DNA of 64,000 nt from an uncultured bacterium (GTDB taxonomy: Bacteria; Bacillota; Bacilli; Lactobacillales; Lactobacillaceae). Positions 1 through 7,068 of this stretch are shown here, in pieces; positions within the stretch are counted from its first letter, which is position 1; each line of letters begins with the position of its first letter. Below the pieces are notes generated by a model. That model searched no databases and had not been told where the DNA came from. It saw only the letters and a list, made by a program, of their open reading frames with translations. A program made the translations under genes and the position numbers. Location: positions 1 to 64,000 of the forward strand of contig CAJMMO010000002.1 in assembly GCA_905214545.1 (NCBI GenBank). The letters run 5' to 3'.

Positions 1-160
1 TACACGCTCTTGCCCGAATCGTCAAATGTTTTTTGAAACTTTTTTATAAGTCGTACTATTCTTTTCTATATCTGATTTTCATTCAAGATCTCCTGACTCT
101 TTACCCTAAAATCAGGTATCTGGCCGCGTTAGTGTTCGTGAATATTTTTAAGGCAAAACA

Positions 161-178
161 TGATAAAGTGTTTTATCA
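161..178 (+). promoter_or_regulatory. Hairpin just upstream of the fnr ribosome binding site
   Basis: Seven-base inverted repeat TGATAAA / TTTATCA with a four-base loop GTGT. It ends two bases before the AAAGGTGG Shine-Dalgarno sequence of the ferredoxin-NADP reductase gene. It could be an operator or a translation-modulating hairpin; the sequence alone does not decide. The rest of positions 1-160 is AT-rich and I see no gene in it. Confidence 0.35.
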
Positions 179-199
179 GAAAGGTGGATTTAAAAATAT

Positions 200-1177
200 A
201 TGGAAGAAAACTACGATTTGGCCATCGTGGGCGCCGGCCCAGTCGGCCTTTTTGCCGGCTACTTTGCCAGCCTGCACGGTTTAAAGCCGCTGATCTTAGA
301 GTCGCTGGCCAGTCCCGGCGGCCAGCCGCAGATGCTCTACCCGGCTAAAGACATGCTGGACATCCCCGTCTTTGCCAAAATCAAGGGCACGGACTTGACC
401 CGGCACCTGCTGGCCTGCTGCCGGCAGCAAGGCGTCGCAATCATCACGTCCTGCCCCATCAAGACCATGGCTAAAACTGACGCCGGCTATCTGTTAAACG
501 GCCAGTACCAGGCGCGCAGCGTTTTGATTGCCACGGGCACGGGCGCTTTCAAGCCGAAAAAACCGGCCCTCCGCTTAGATGAAGAAACTGCCGCCCGTAT
601 GCACTATGCTTTGCCCGACCCGGATCTTTTTATAGGAAAAAAGGTTGCGGTGCTGGGCGGCGGCGATTCCGCTTTTGACTTTGCCCTCCAGCTGGCCTCA
701 GTTGCCGAAAGCGTCACCCTGATCCACAGGCGCACGGCCTTCCGGGCGATGGAGTCGAGCGTGCAAAAAGCACAGGCTGCAGACAACATCAAGATCATCA
801 CGCCTTACCTGCCGAAGGCCGCGCAGCTGAAAGACGACCAGCTGCAGCTGTCCTTAAAAGAAGTCGGCGGCGAGCATAATATAGAAGAAAACTTCGATGA
901 GGCCCTGGTCGCCTACGGCTTTTTGGCCAACAACCGCTTCTTGCGCAAGTGGGGCGTTGAGTTAGAAGACGGCTTAATCAAGGTCGACCGGCAGATGCAG
1001 ACGAATTTGCCGGGCGTTTACGCCAGCGGCGATAGCTGCGGCTATCCCGGCCGCGTGCCCGTAATCGGGCTGGGTTTTGGCGAGGCGCAGATCGCAATTT
1101 TGCAAATCATGCAAGAACGCTTCCCGGAAAAACAGCTGACGATCCACTCCACGGCCATCGGTCACGGCAAACCATAA
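200..1177 (+). CDS. Ferredoxin/flavodoxin-NADP(+) reductase, thioredoxin-reductase-like type
   Basis: A 325-residue FAD and NADPH flavoprotein of the TrxR-like FNR type 2 family, expected to move electrons between NADPH and ferredoxin or flavodoxin in the cytoplasm. The N-terminal FAD-binding fold has GAGPVG near residue 11 and SPGGQPQ near residue 38. The NADPH-binding fold has GGGDSAFD near residue 152. The C-terminal FAD contact is GDSCGYPGR near residue 273. The CxxC redox pair of true thioredoxin reductases is absent, which favours FNR over TrxB. The start follows AAAGGTGG by 12 bases. The gene stands alone, 90 bases before dedA, with no terminator visible between them. The physiological electron partner cannot be told from the sequence. 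Confidence 0.88.
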   Translation: MEENYDLAIVGAGPVGLFAGYFASLHGLKPLILESLASPGGQPQMLYPAKDMLDIPVFAKIKGTDLTRHLLACCRQQGVAIITSCPIKTMAKTDAGYLLNGQYQARSVLIATGTGAFKPKKPALRLDEETAARMHYALPDPDLFIGKKVAVLGGGDSAFDFALQLASVAESVTLIHRRTAFRAMESSVQKAQAADNIKIITPYLPKAAQLKDDQLQLSLKEVGGEHNIEENFDEALVAYGFLANNRFLRKWGVELEDGLIKVDRQMQTNLPGVYASGDSCGYPGRVPVIGLGFGEAQIAILQIMQERFPEKQLTIHSTAIGHGKP

Positions 1178-1267
1178 GGATTTATGAAGAATTAGGCAAA
1201 TAACTTGCCGCAGTCCTGATCAGCATGAGAAAATCACACAAGTTAACATTGCTGAAAAGGAGAACTT

Positions 1268-1921
1268 ATGGGCCTTATTGACTTTGTCTTGCATATCGAC
1301 CAGCACCTCGTTGGCATCTTAAACCAATTCGGCGGCTGGACTTACTTGATCTTTTTCCTGATCGTCTTCATCGAAACGGGTTTTGTCTTATTCCCGTTTT
1401 TGCCGGGCGACTCGCTGATCTTTGCCAGCCTGGCGCTGGCGGTCAACCCGCGCTACAGCCTGAACCCCTGGCTGTGCATCTTAATCTTTATCCTCGCCGC
1501 GGTCTTAGGCGACACCGCCAACTACGAGGTCGGGCGCTGGTCGGCCAAGGCCGGCAGCCAGCATAACTGGTTCAATAAACTGATCGATAAAGATAAGCAG
1601 CTGGCGGCCGAGCGCTTTTTTGAAAGGCACGGCGGCAAGACAATTGTGATCGGGCGCTTCATCCCCTTCATCCGGACCTTTGTGCCCTTTGTCTCCGGCG
1701 CGTCCAGCATGCACTACGGCCGCTTTATTTCCTACAATATCGTCGGCGGGATCGGCTGGGTAGCCCTGTTCTCCTGCCTGGGCGCATTCTTTGGCAACAT
1801 CCCGGCCGTGCAGGAACACTTCTCCTTCATCGTCATCGGGATCGTGTTAGTGTCAGTCGTCCCAATTATGGTCGTCTGGCTGCGCAAGAAATTGGCGCTG
1901 CGCCGCGAAGAACAACTGTAA
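1268..1921 (+). CDS. DedA family membrane protein
   Basis: A 217-residue integral membrane protein of the DedA / SNARE-associated (VTT) family. Bacterial members take part in envelope homeostasis, and some are undecaprenyl-phosphate or phospholipid transporters. The family motif region FLPGDSLIFASLALA lies around residues 44-58, and the conserved arginine and proline segment RFIPFIRTFVPFVSGAS lies around residues 132-148. Hydrophobic helices are visible at about 20-45, 65-85, 135-160 and 175-200, and the tail is basic. The Shine-Dalgarno AAAAGGAG lies five bases before the ATG. A strong terminator follows the stop codon. The exact substrate is unknown. Confidence 0.9.
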   Translation: MGLIDFVLHIDQHLVGILNQFGGWTYLIFFLIVFIETGFVLFPFLPGDSLIFASLALAVNPRYSLNPWLCILIFILAAVLGDTANYEVGRWSAKAGSQHNWFNKLIDKDKQLAAERFFERHGGKTIVIGRFIPFIRTFVPFVSGASSMHYGRFISYNIVGGIGWVALFSCLGAFFGNIPAVQEHFSFIVIGIVLVSVVPIMVVWLRKKLALRREEQL

Positions 1922-1925
1922 AATA

Positions 1926-1959
1926 AAAAAGCTGTCCACTAAGTGGACAGCTTTTTTTT
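1926..1959. terminator. Bidirectional intrinsic terminator between dedA and the convergent TIGR01906 gene
   Basis: Perfect 11-bp stem AGCTGTCCACT / AGTGGACAGCT with A-runs on the left and T-runs on the right, so it can serve both convergent genes. Confidence 0.9.
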
Positions 1960-1962
1960 GCT

Positions 1963-2571
1963 CTATTTATTTTTCACAAGAAAACGGGCGAAGTAGAGTT
2001 CGTAGATGACGCCGAAGACTGCAAAGCAGGCGGCAAAAAAGCCTTCGGTCAAGACGTTGATGATGGGGTCTGTCGCCGGGTCAAACAGCCAGTTGGAGTT
2101 GTGGAAAAAGATGTGGTGGAAAATCACAAAAAATTCGTCGAAATCCACAGCGGCAAAGGGCAGGATGATCACCGGGATCAGCATCATGGTGAGCGCCAAG
2201 GACTTGTTCAGCGTCATGAAGTGCTTTTGCTTGCGCCACTTGGCGTAGCACGACAAGATCACGCCGATCAAGAACACGATCACGGCTAAGATAAACAGCA
2301 GCTTGCACTCGTAGAAGTGTTCGGCCGCGTTGGCCGAAGTCGGAAAGTTCGTCATGTGCAAAGTGTTGTTAAAAGGCGACAAGAGGTAGCCGAGCAGTTC
2401 CCAATAGTTGTGCATAATGACGTGCAAAGGCTGGTGGACCAAGGCGTCTGTTTTTTGCAGCTTGACGAAAATTGCCAGCAGCGGGCCGCTGGCTAAGATC
2501 GCCCCTACTACCCCGCTGGCGACCGCCAGCAGGAAATTATAAAGCGTTACAACAACAGGATTTTTCCGCAT
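1963..2571 (-). CDS. TIGR01906 family integral membrane protein
   Basis: A 202-residue protein of the TIGR01906 (DUF1461) family, found in lactobacilli and streptococci with no assigned function. The N-terminus is a hydrophobic helix (about residues 8-35). A loop of about 60 residues contains the conserved YWELLGYL and HFYECK segments, and further helices lie at about 95-115, 128-150 and 175-195. ATG at 2571 shares one base with the stop codon of the upstream phosphatase (TAATG), so translation is probably coupled. A GTG nine bases upstream is the alternative start. It is the last gene of a four-gene operon and ends at the shared terminator. Confidence 0.78.
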   Translation of the reverse strand: MRKNPVVVTLYNFLLAVASGVVGAILASGPLLAIFVKLQKTDALVHQPLHVIMHNYWELLGYLLSPFNNTLHMTNFPTSANAAEHFYECKLLFILAVIVFLIGVILSCYAKWRKQKHFMTLNKSLALTMMLIPVIILPFAAVDFDEFFVIFHHIFFHNSNWLFDPATDPIINVLTEGFFAACFAVFGVIYELYFARFLVKNK

Positions 2572-3341
2572 TACTTCCACTCATCCAAACTCTCGACCAC
2601 ATAGGTTGGCTGCACTGCCTCGGCAATGTCGGCGCGCTGGGTGATGCCCGTCAGGGTCAGCAGGCTGTCGACACCGGAGTTTAAGCCGGCACAAATATCG
2701 GTTTGATAGTTATCGCCGACAATTAACGTTTCTTCTTTTTTCAGGCCGTAACGCGCCAGCGCCATGTCTACGATGATCGGCGACGGCTTGCCGATGTAGA
2801 GCGGGTCTTGCCCCGTGGCCGCCGTCAGCATCGCACACTGGCTGCCGTTGCCGGGCACCAGTTCGTCGCCCAAGGGCAGGTTCATGTCTGCATTGGTGCC
2901 GATAAAGCCGGCGCCGGACCGGATCGCGCGCGTCGCCACCCGCAGCTTATGGTAGGTCAGGTCCGTGTCCATCCCCACGACGACGTAGGCGGGGTCTTGG
3001 TCGGTGATGTAAAAGTGCGGGTCGTTTTGGAAGGCCGAAAAAAGCCCGGTCTGCCCGATCAGGTAGACGCGGATTTTCTGCTTGTCCGGATTTTGCGCCC
3101 GCAAGTAGGCCACGCTGGCCAAGGACGGCGTGTAGACGTGGTCGATGTCGGTGTCTACCCCGTGGCCTTTGAGCTTCGCCACCACCATTTCTGGCGTGCG
3201 CGTCGTATTGTTAGTTAAAAAAATGCACTTGGCGCCCGCTTGCTGCACGCGCTTGACAAAGCGGACCCCGGAAGCAACCGTGTCGCTGCCGCGGTAAACC
3301 GTGCCGTCTAAATCAATCAGATATCCGCCGTACTGTTTCAT
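2571..3341 (-). CDS. HAD-superfamily hydrolase, TIGR01457 / NagD-like phosphatase
   Basis: A 256-residue cytoplasmic phosphatase of the HAD IIA subfamily (NagD / p-nitrophenylphosphatase type, TIGR01457). The aspartate nucleophile motif is LIDLDGTVYRGS at residues 8-19. The second motif is FLTNNTTR near residue 41, and the metal-binding motif is VGDNYQTDI near residue 205 after the conserved GKPSP. The natural substrate is not predictable, though sugar phosphates or nucleoside monophosphates are typical. ATGA overlap with the end of the YutD-like gene and the single-base overlap with the next gene show one operon. Confidence 0.85.
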   Translation of the reverse strand: MKQYGGYLIDLDGTVYRGSDTVASGVRFVKRVQQAGAKCIFLTNNTTRTPEMVVAKLKGHGVDTDIDHVYTPSLASVAYLRAQNPDKQKIRVYLIGQTGLFSAFQNDPHFYITDQDPAYVVVGMDTDLTYHKLRVATRAIRSGAGFIGTNADMNLPLGDELVPGNGSQCAMLTAATGQDPLYIGKPSPIIVDMALARYGLKKEETLIVGDNYQTDICAGLNSGVDSLLTLTGITQRADIAEAVQPTYVVESLDEWK

Positions 3342-3811
3342 TTCTTGTGTGCCTTCCTTGCCGTATTCTTTGCCGTGTTCTTTTTCTGGTTGCGCCGGCC
3401 CCCGCGCTTGCCGCGGCGCGGCCGTTTGCGGCGCAGGGCCTTTTCCTTAGCCGGGTTTTTGCCCGTAAGTTCCAAGATGAAATACGGGCTGCCCGGGTTC
3501 ACGTACTCGGTCAAATAGTCGGCAATCGTTGCCGACTTTTGGTCGATCTTCACGCGCTGGCTAGTCTTGTAAAAACCCTTAAAGCGCAGGTGGCCGCTGG
3601 CCACGTCGCCGACCAGCAGGTCGTATTGGTCCAAATATGGGTCGTATTTTTGCGCCAGCAGCTCTTCGTCTAAGGCGTCTTTGGTGTTCACCAAGACCTG
3701 GTAGCGCCGGCCGTTAATGACCACCGCGTCGTCTGCGATCGCAACTTGGGCTAAGTCGTGGTAGAGCTTGGGCTCTTCCTGCTCAGTCTTTTTTACTTCG
3801 TCATCAGCCAC
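3338..3811 (-). CDS. YutD-like protein with a strongly basic tail
   Basis: A 157-residue protein with the YutD-like (DUF1027) domain at about residues 20-118. Its function is not established in the family. The last 40 residues are almost entirely Lys, Arg, Gly and Asn, a likely nucleic-acid-binding or ribosome-contacting tail (inference). The GTG start is chosen because GGAGG lies nine bases upstream, inside the end of the 5'-nucleotidase gene, which it overlaps by eight bases. In Bacillota yutD-like genes commonly sit beside a NagD-like phosphatase and a YunD-like nucleotidase, as here. Confidence 0.72.
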   Translation of the reverse strand: MADDEVKKTEQEEPKLYHDLAQVAIADDAVVINGRRYQVLVNTKDALDEELLAQKYDPYLDQYDLLVGDVASGHLRFKGFYKTSQRVKIDQKSATIADYLTEYVNPGSPYFILELTGKNPAKEKALRRKRPRRGKRGGRRNQKKNTAKNTARKAHKK

Positions 3812-5192
3812 GCGGGTCAGCCTCCTTTTGCGGCAGCGGGTATTTCTTAGTCAGGTAGTCGCCCACGACCTCGCGCAAGAACTTCGGCGCCAGGATCGTG
3901 TTGTTGCCGGCAATCGCCAGGGTTGGGAAAAACGGCACCAGGATATGGTGGTCCAGCACCGCGATTGTGTATTCCTTGTCCCTGTCGATCTTGTGGCCGT
4001 CGACGTAGACCTGGCGGTCATGCTTGCTGTACTTTAAGCCCTTGTAGTAGATGTCGCCGAAGATCTTGCCGCGGAAGCTCATCTCCCGCAGCGGGAACTT
4101 GTGCAGGAAGTGGCGGTTTTTCTCGACTTCCAAGACCAGCCGCCACAAGTCGCTGCCCTGCAGGCGGGCCCGCGCAACGTGCATCGGGTGCGGCAGGCTC
4201 TTATGCAAGTCGGCACGCGTGATCAAACCCTTTTTAAATGGCGCTAAAAACAGGCCTGAGTTTAAAAAGGCCAGGTCGGTCTTGGCAAAGTTCGCCATCG
4301 CATCTAAGGACACCTGCACGGCCGCAATGGTGTCGTCGTCAAACTTGTCGGGCAGCCAGGCCACCTTGTCGCGCTCAAGCAGCTGGTAGCCGTGGTTCCA
4401 CCAGTCGGCGATCAGCTCTTCGTCGCCCGGCATCTCCGGTCTTTCCTTCATCTCGACCGTCTTAGGGCTGATTGCAACCAACTTGTGGTCGTCGTCAACT
4501 TCCACCGTCACGTCGCCGACATAACGGCCCCACTTGCCGGTCTGCACGATCCAGGTGCGGCCGTATCTTTCGCCGCCCGGCAGCAAGGTGTGCGAGTGGC
4601 CGCCGATGATCAGATCGATCTGCGGGAAGCGTTTTGCCAAAAGCCGGTCCTGGCCGATGCCGACGTGCGTAAGTAAGAACAGCAGGTCGTAGTGGCCAGC
4701 CAGCTCTTCTAGGATTTTGCCAAGCAAAAGCAAAGGCGACTTAACTTCCCAGCCGTTGGGGTTGTAAGTCATCGGGTAGGCGGCCGTAAAGCCGACCACC
4801 GCGATGCGGGTGCCCTTTTTAGTTGTGATGATCTTGTAAGGCTTGGCCCAGTCAATTGGGCTGCCGTCTTGGTTAAACACGTCTGCCAAGACCACGTCAA
4901 AGTCAGCCCTGTCAAACAGGTGCTCTAAGACCTTGTGGGGGTTGCACACGCCCTCGTTATTGCCGATCGTCACGGCGTCATAGTGAAAAGAATTCATGAA
5001 GTCGATGTTGACCTGGCCGTCGGTGGCCTCAGTCAGAGGATGCGACCGGTCCATGAAGTCGCCGGCGTCAAAGGTCAGCACCTGGTCAAAACTTGTGTCT
5101 TTTTGGGCCTGGGCGATGAAGCGGCCAACCTTGGGAAAATTCTCAAAGTGGGAGTGAAGGTCATTAGTATGAATAATGCGCAGCTTTTCCAT
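3804..5192 (-). CDS. Metallophosphoesterase / 5'-nucleotidase (YunD-like)
   Basis: A 462-residue bifunctional metallophosphatase/5'-nucleotidase. The N-terminal calcineurin-like domain carries HTNDLHSHFEN at residues 8-18, the metal ligand segment FDAGDFMDRS near 42, IGNNEG near 77 (in place of the usual GNHE) and GGHSHTLLPGG near 197. The C-terminal 5'-nucleotidase domain follows, at about residues 290-450. No signal peptide is visible, so it probably acts in the cytoplasm on nucleotides or nucleotide-like cofactors. It is the first gene of the minus-strand operon with yutD, the HAD phosphatase and the TIGR01906 gene. Confidence 0.86.
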   Translation of the reverse strand: MEKLRIIHTNDLHSHFENFPKVGRFIAQAQKDTSFDQVLTFDAGDFMDRSHPLTEATDGQVNIDFMNSFHYDAVTIGNNEGVCNPHKVLEHLFDRADFDVVLADVFNQDGSPIDWAKPYKIITTKKGTRIAVVGFTAAYPMTYNPNGWEVKSPLLLLGKILEELAGHYDLLFLLTHVGIGQDRLLAKRFPQIDLIIGGHSHTLLPGGERYGRTWIVQTGKWGRYVGDVTVEVDDDHKLVAISPKTVEMKERPEMPGDEELIADWWNHGYQLLERDKVAWLPDKFDDDTIAAVQVSLDAMANFAKTDLAFLNSGLFLAPFKKGLITRADLHKSLPHPMHVARARLQGSDLWRLVLEVEKNRHFLHKFPLREMSFRGKIFGDIYYKGLKYSKHDRQVYVDGHKIDRDKEYTIAVLDHHILVPFFPTLAIAGNNTILAPKFLREVVGDYLTKKYPLPQKEADPRG

Positions 5193-5209
5193 TGATACTC
5201 TTCTTTCTG

Positions 5210-5527
5210 CTAGCCGATCCGATTAGCTTTCAACACCGCATTAAAAGCGTCTAAAATTTTGCCTTCCGGCTTTTTCCATTCTTCCCATTTGGTGAGGTTA
5301 GTCAAAGTCGGCAGGGTGTAGTTTTTGTTGACGTAGTCTTCGTAAGTCTCCAGCGCCTTGGTGCGCGCGATGTTGAGCTGCAAGATGCGGACGCCTTTGA
5401 TGTAGCCGCGGTCTGCAGCCAGCTCCGCGATGCCATTTTGGTCGACGTTGGAAATTTCATAGTACTTTGAGCCGTCATTGCGTGTGATCTGTTCAATCAA
5501 GTCAAAACGGGCAGCCTGTTCTGCCAT
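5210..5527 (-). CDS. Small conserved-looking protein of unknown function
   Basis: I do not recognise this 105-residue protein. It is soluble, about neutral, and has no cysteines, no membrane helix and no signal peptide. The central part (YYEISNVDQNGIAELAADRG) is predicted mixed alpha/beta, and the second half contains a Trp-rich LTKWEEWKKPEG segment. The ATG at 5527 is preferred because GAGGAG lies eight bases upstream; two closer starts (5533 and 5536) lie too near that sequence. The codon use is typical of the host, which supports a real gene. It lies 17 bases before the 5'-nucleotidase and may be the first gene of that operon. Confidence 0.7.
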   Translation of the reverse strand: MAEQAARFDLIEQITRNDGSKYYEISNVDQNGIAELAADRGYIKGVRILQLNIARTKALETYEDYVNKNYTLPTLTNLTKWEEWKKPEGKILDAFNAVLKANRIG

Positions 5528-5577
5528 CTCCATCACTCCTCATGTGCCTGGCCTGCATAGAAAAAAAAGCCGTTCCA

Positions 5578-5586
5578 TGCTATTGT
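5578..5586 (+). promoter_or_regulatory. Extended -10 promoter for the glycerophosphodiesterase gene
   Basis: TGC-TATTGT, an extended -10 element 37 bases upstream of the chosen ATG. No convincing -35 is present. Confidence 0.4.
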
Positions 5587-5622
5587 AGGTTAGAAAAACT
5601 TACAGTTAGGTCTAACATTATA

Positions 5623-7026
5623 ATGAAAAAAATTTCGAAATTAATCTTAGGATGCGCGCTGATGGCCATTTTTGCCTTCAACAGCGGCTTTTTAGTCGTC
5701 GGCCACCGCGGCGATCCTACTAAGTATCCTGAAGAAACAATCCAAAGCGATAACTCTGCCTTTGCCTCAGGAGCCGATTACGTTGAGCTGGACGTGCACC
5801 TGTCAGCCGACAATGTCTTGGTCGTCTCCCACGACCGCGACCTGGCGCGCGTCACTGGTATAACGACCATTGTATCACAAAATAATTTCGCCACTTTAAG
5901 CCAGTACAGAATGGCCAACGGCGAACACGTCATGAGCCTGGACCAGCTCTTTTCCTATTATAAGGACCGGCCCAATACCAAGTTCGTCATCGAGACGAAA
6001 AAAACCAAGCATAACAACCCGAAAAACATGGAACAGCTGCTGGCCGACTGCATCAAGCGCCACAACATGCAAGACCGGGTCATGATCCACTCTTTTTCAG
6101 CGCCGAGCTTGAAGACCTTGAGCCAGCTGCTGCCGAGCGTGCCCCGCATCTTCATCGTGGGCTCCTTAAAGCGGATCAACTTTGAGGTTTTAAGCTATGT
6201 CAACGCGGTCAACATCTCTTCTGACCTGATTAAAAAGGATCCGAACCTGATCCACGACCTGCACGCCATGGGCAAGAAAGTCTTCGTCTGGGCGGAGATG
6301 GACGAATCCCCGCGCCTGTGGAACTGGCTGATCAACAACAACGTCGACGGCGTCGTGACGAACTACCCGGCCTTGGGCTACCGCTACAAGCTGGCCAAGG
6401 AAGGCTCGCACGAATACCGCATCGACCAGGACGGCTACTACCTCTGCCGCTACCCGACCAGGGTCGTCGAAAACCCTTACCTGCCGGTAGCCACTAAGCA
6501 GCTGGTCCAAGCAGGCCAGCAGGTCCACGTCGAAAACGCCGTCAAGGCCGGCGGCATCCACTACTACCAGATCGCTAAAAACCACTACGTGCCGTCCGGT
6601 TACGTCAGCTTCTACCTGCAGGCTGGCCAGGTCTTCCCATACTGGCACAAGACCGTCAGCCTGAAGCCGGGCTGGCCGGCAGCTTCTTGGCAAGAGCCGA
6701 GCTTCAAGTACAAGCCGACAGGCAAGTCCCGCCACAACAAGCGCTATGCTGTTTGGGGCTTCAACGGTTCCACCCAGAGCATGTGGTTTTTGACGCAAAA
6801 AGGCTGGCTGCCAAGCCGCCACGTCCTGCTGTCTGCTTTTGACAAGGGTGAAGTCGGCGCCTGGTACTACAAGCAGCTGCCTGAACGCGACCGCCAGACC
6901 AACATCAGCTTGTTAGACTACGACCCGCTGCAAGCGCAGATCAATTTGCCTTACCAGCGCCGCCTGCAATTAACCGGCGAAATATTGACGGGACAGCCGC
7001 AAAGCCGGATCTCAGATTTGGTATAA
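5623..7026 (+). CDS. Membrane-anchored or secreted glycerophosphodiester phosphodiesterase
   Basis: A 467-residue GDPD-family enzyme that hydrolyses glycerophosphodiesters to glycerol 3-phosphate and an alcohol; in lactic acid bacteria teichoic acid or lipid headgroups are likely substrates outside the cell. ATG 5623 is chosen because it gives a basic start and a hydrophobic stretch (residues 6-26), typical of a signal or anchor. The catalytic core begins at once with GHRGD near residue 27, then YPEE, the metal ligands VELDV and the catalytic SHDRD. The GDPD barrel ends near residue 250. A Trp/Tyr-rich region of about 210 residues follows that I cannot place; it resembles wall-binding or SH3-like modules. 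The stop codon lies inside the -10 box of the next gene. Confidence 0.85.
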   Translation: MKKISKLILGCALMAIFAFNSGFLVVGHRGDPTKYPEETIQSDNSAFASGADYVELDVHLSADNVLVVSHDRDLARVTGITTIVSQNNFATLSQYRMANGEHVMSLDQLFSYYKDRPNTKFVIETKKTKHNNPKNMEQLLADCIKRHNMQDRVMIHSFSAPSLKTLSQLLPSVPRIFIVGSLKRINFEVLSYVNAVNISSDLIKKDPNLIHDLHAMGKKVFVWAEMDESPRLWNWLINNNVDGVVTNYPALGYRYKLAKEGSHEYRIDQDGYYLCRYPTRVVENPYLPVATKQLVQAGQQVHVENAVKAGGIHYYQIAKNHYVPSGYVSFYLQAGQVFPYWHKTVSLKPGWPAASWQEPSFKYKPTGKSRHNKRYAVWGFNGSTQSMWFLTQKGWLPSRHVLLSAFDKGEVGAWYYKQLPERDRQTNISLLDYDPLQAQINLPYQRRLQLTGEILTGQPQSRISDLV

Positions 7027-7027
7027 T
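7019..7027 (+). promoter_or_regulatory. Extended -10 promoter of the PBP gene
   Basis: TGG-TATAAT, a perfect extended -10 box. Its last bases include the TAA stop codon of the upstream gene. It lies 42 bases before the GTG start of the penicillin-binding protein. No -35 is recognisable. Confidence 0.65.
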
Positions 7028-7068
7028 AGACTTTTGAAAAACTTTATGGCCAGTAAAGGAACTTTCTA

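Noticed and set aside
5623..5660. Lipoprotein signal in the glycerophosphodiesterase (ILGC near residue 8-11)
   Set aside because: The cysteine is too close to the N-terminus and the hydrophobic stretch continues after it, so a signal peptide or anchor is more likely.
6190..6822. A 210-codon open frame on the minus strand opposite the glycerophosphodiesterase
   Set aside because: It is a by-product of GC-ending codons on the plus strand; it lacks a ribosome binding site and its translation resembles no protein. The same holds for long antisense frames opposite alaS (21765-22337), mutS2 (17580-18074) and dnaX (49561-50301).
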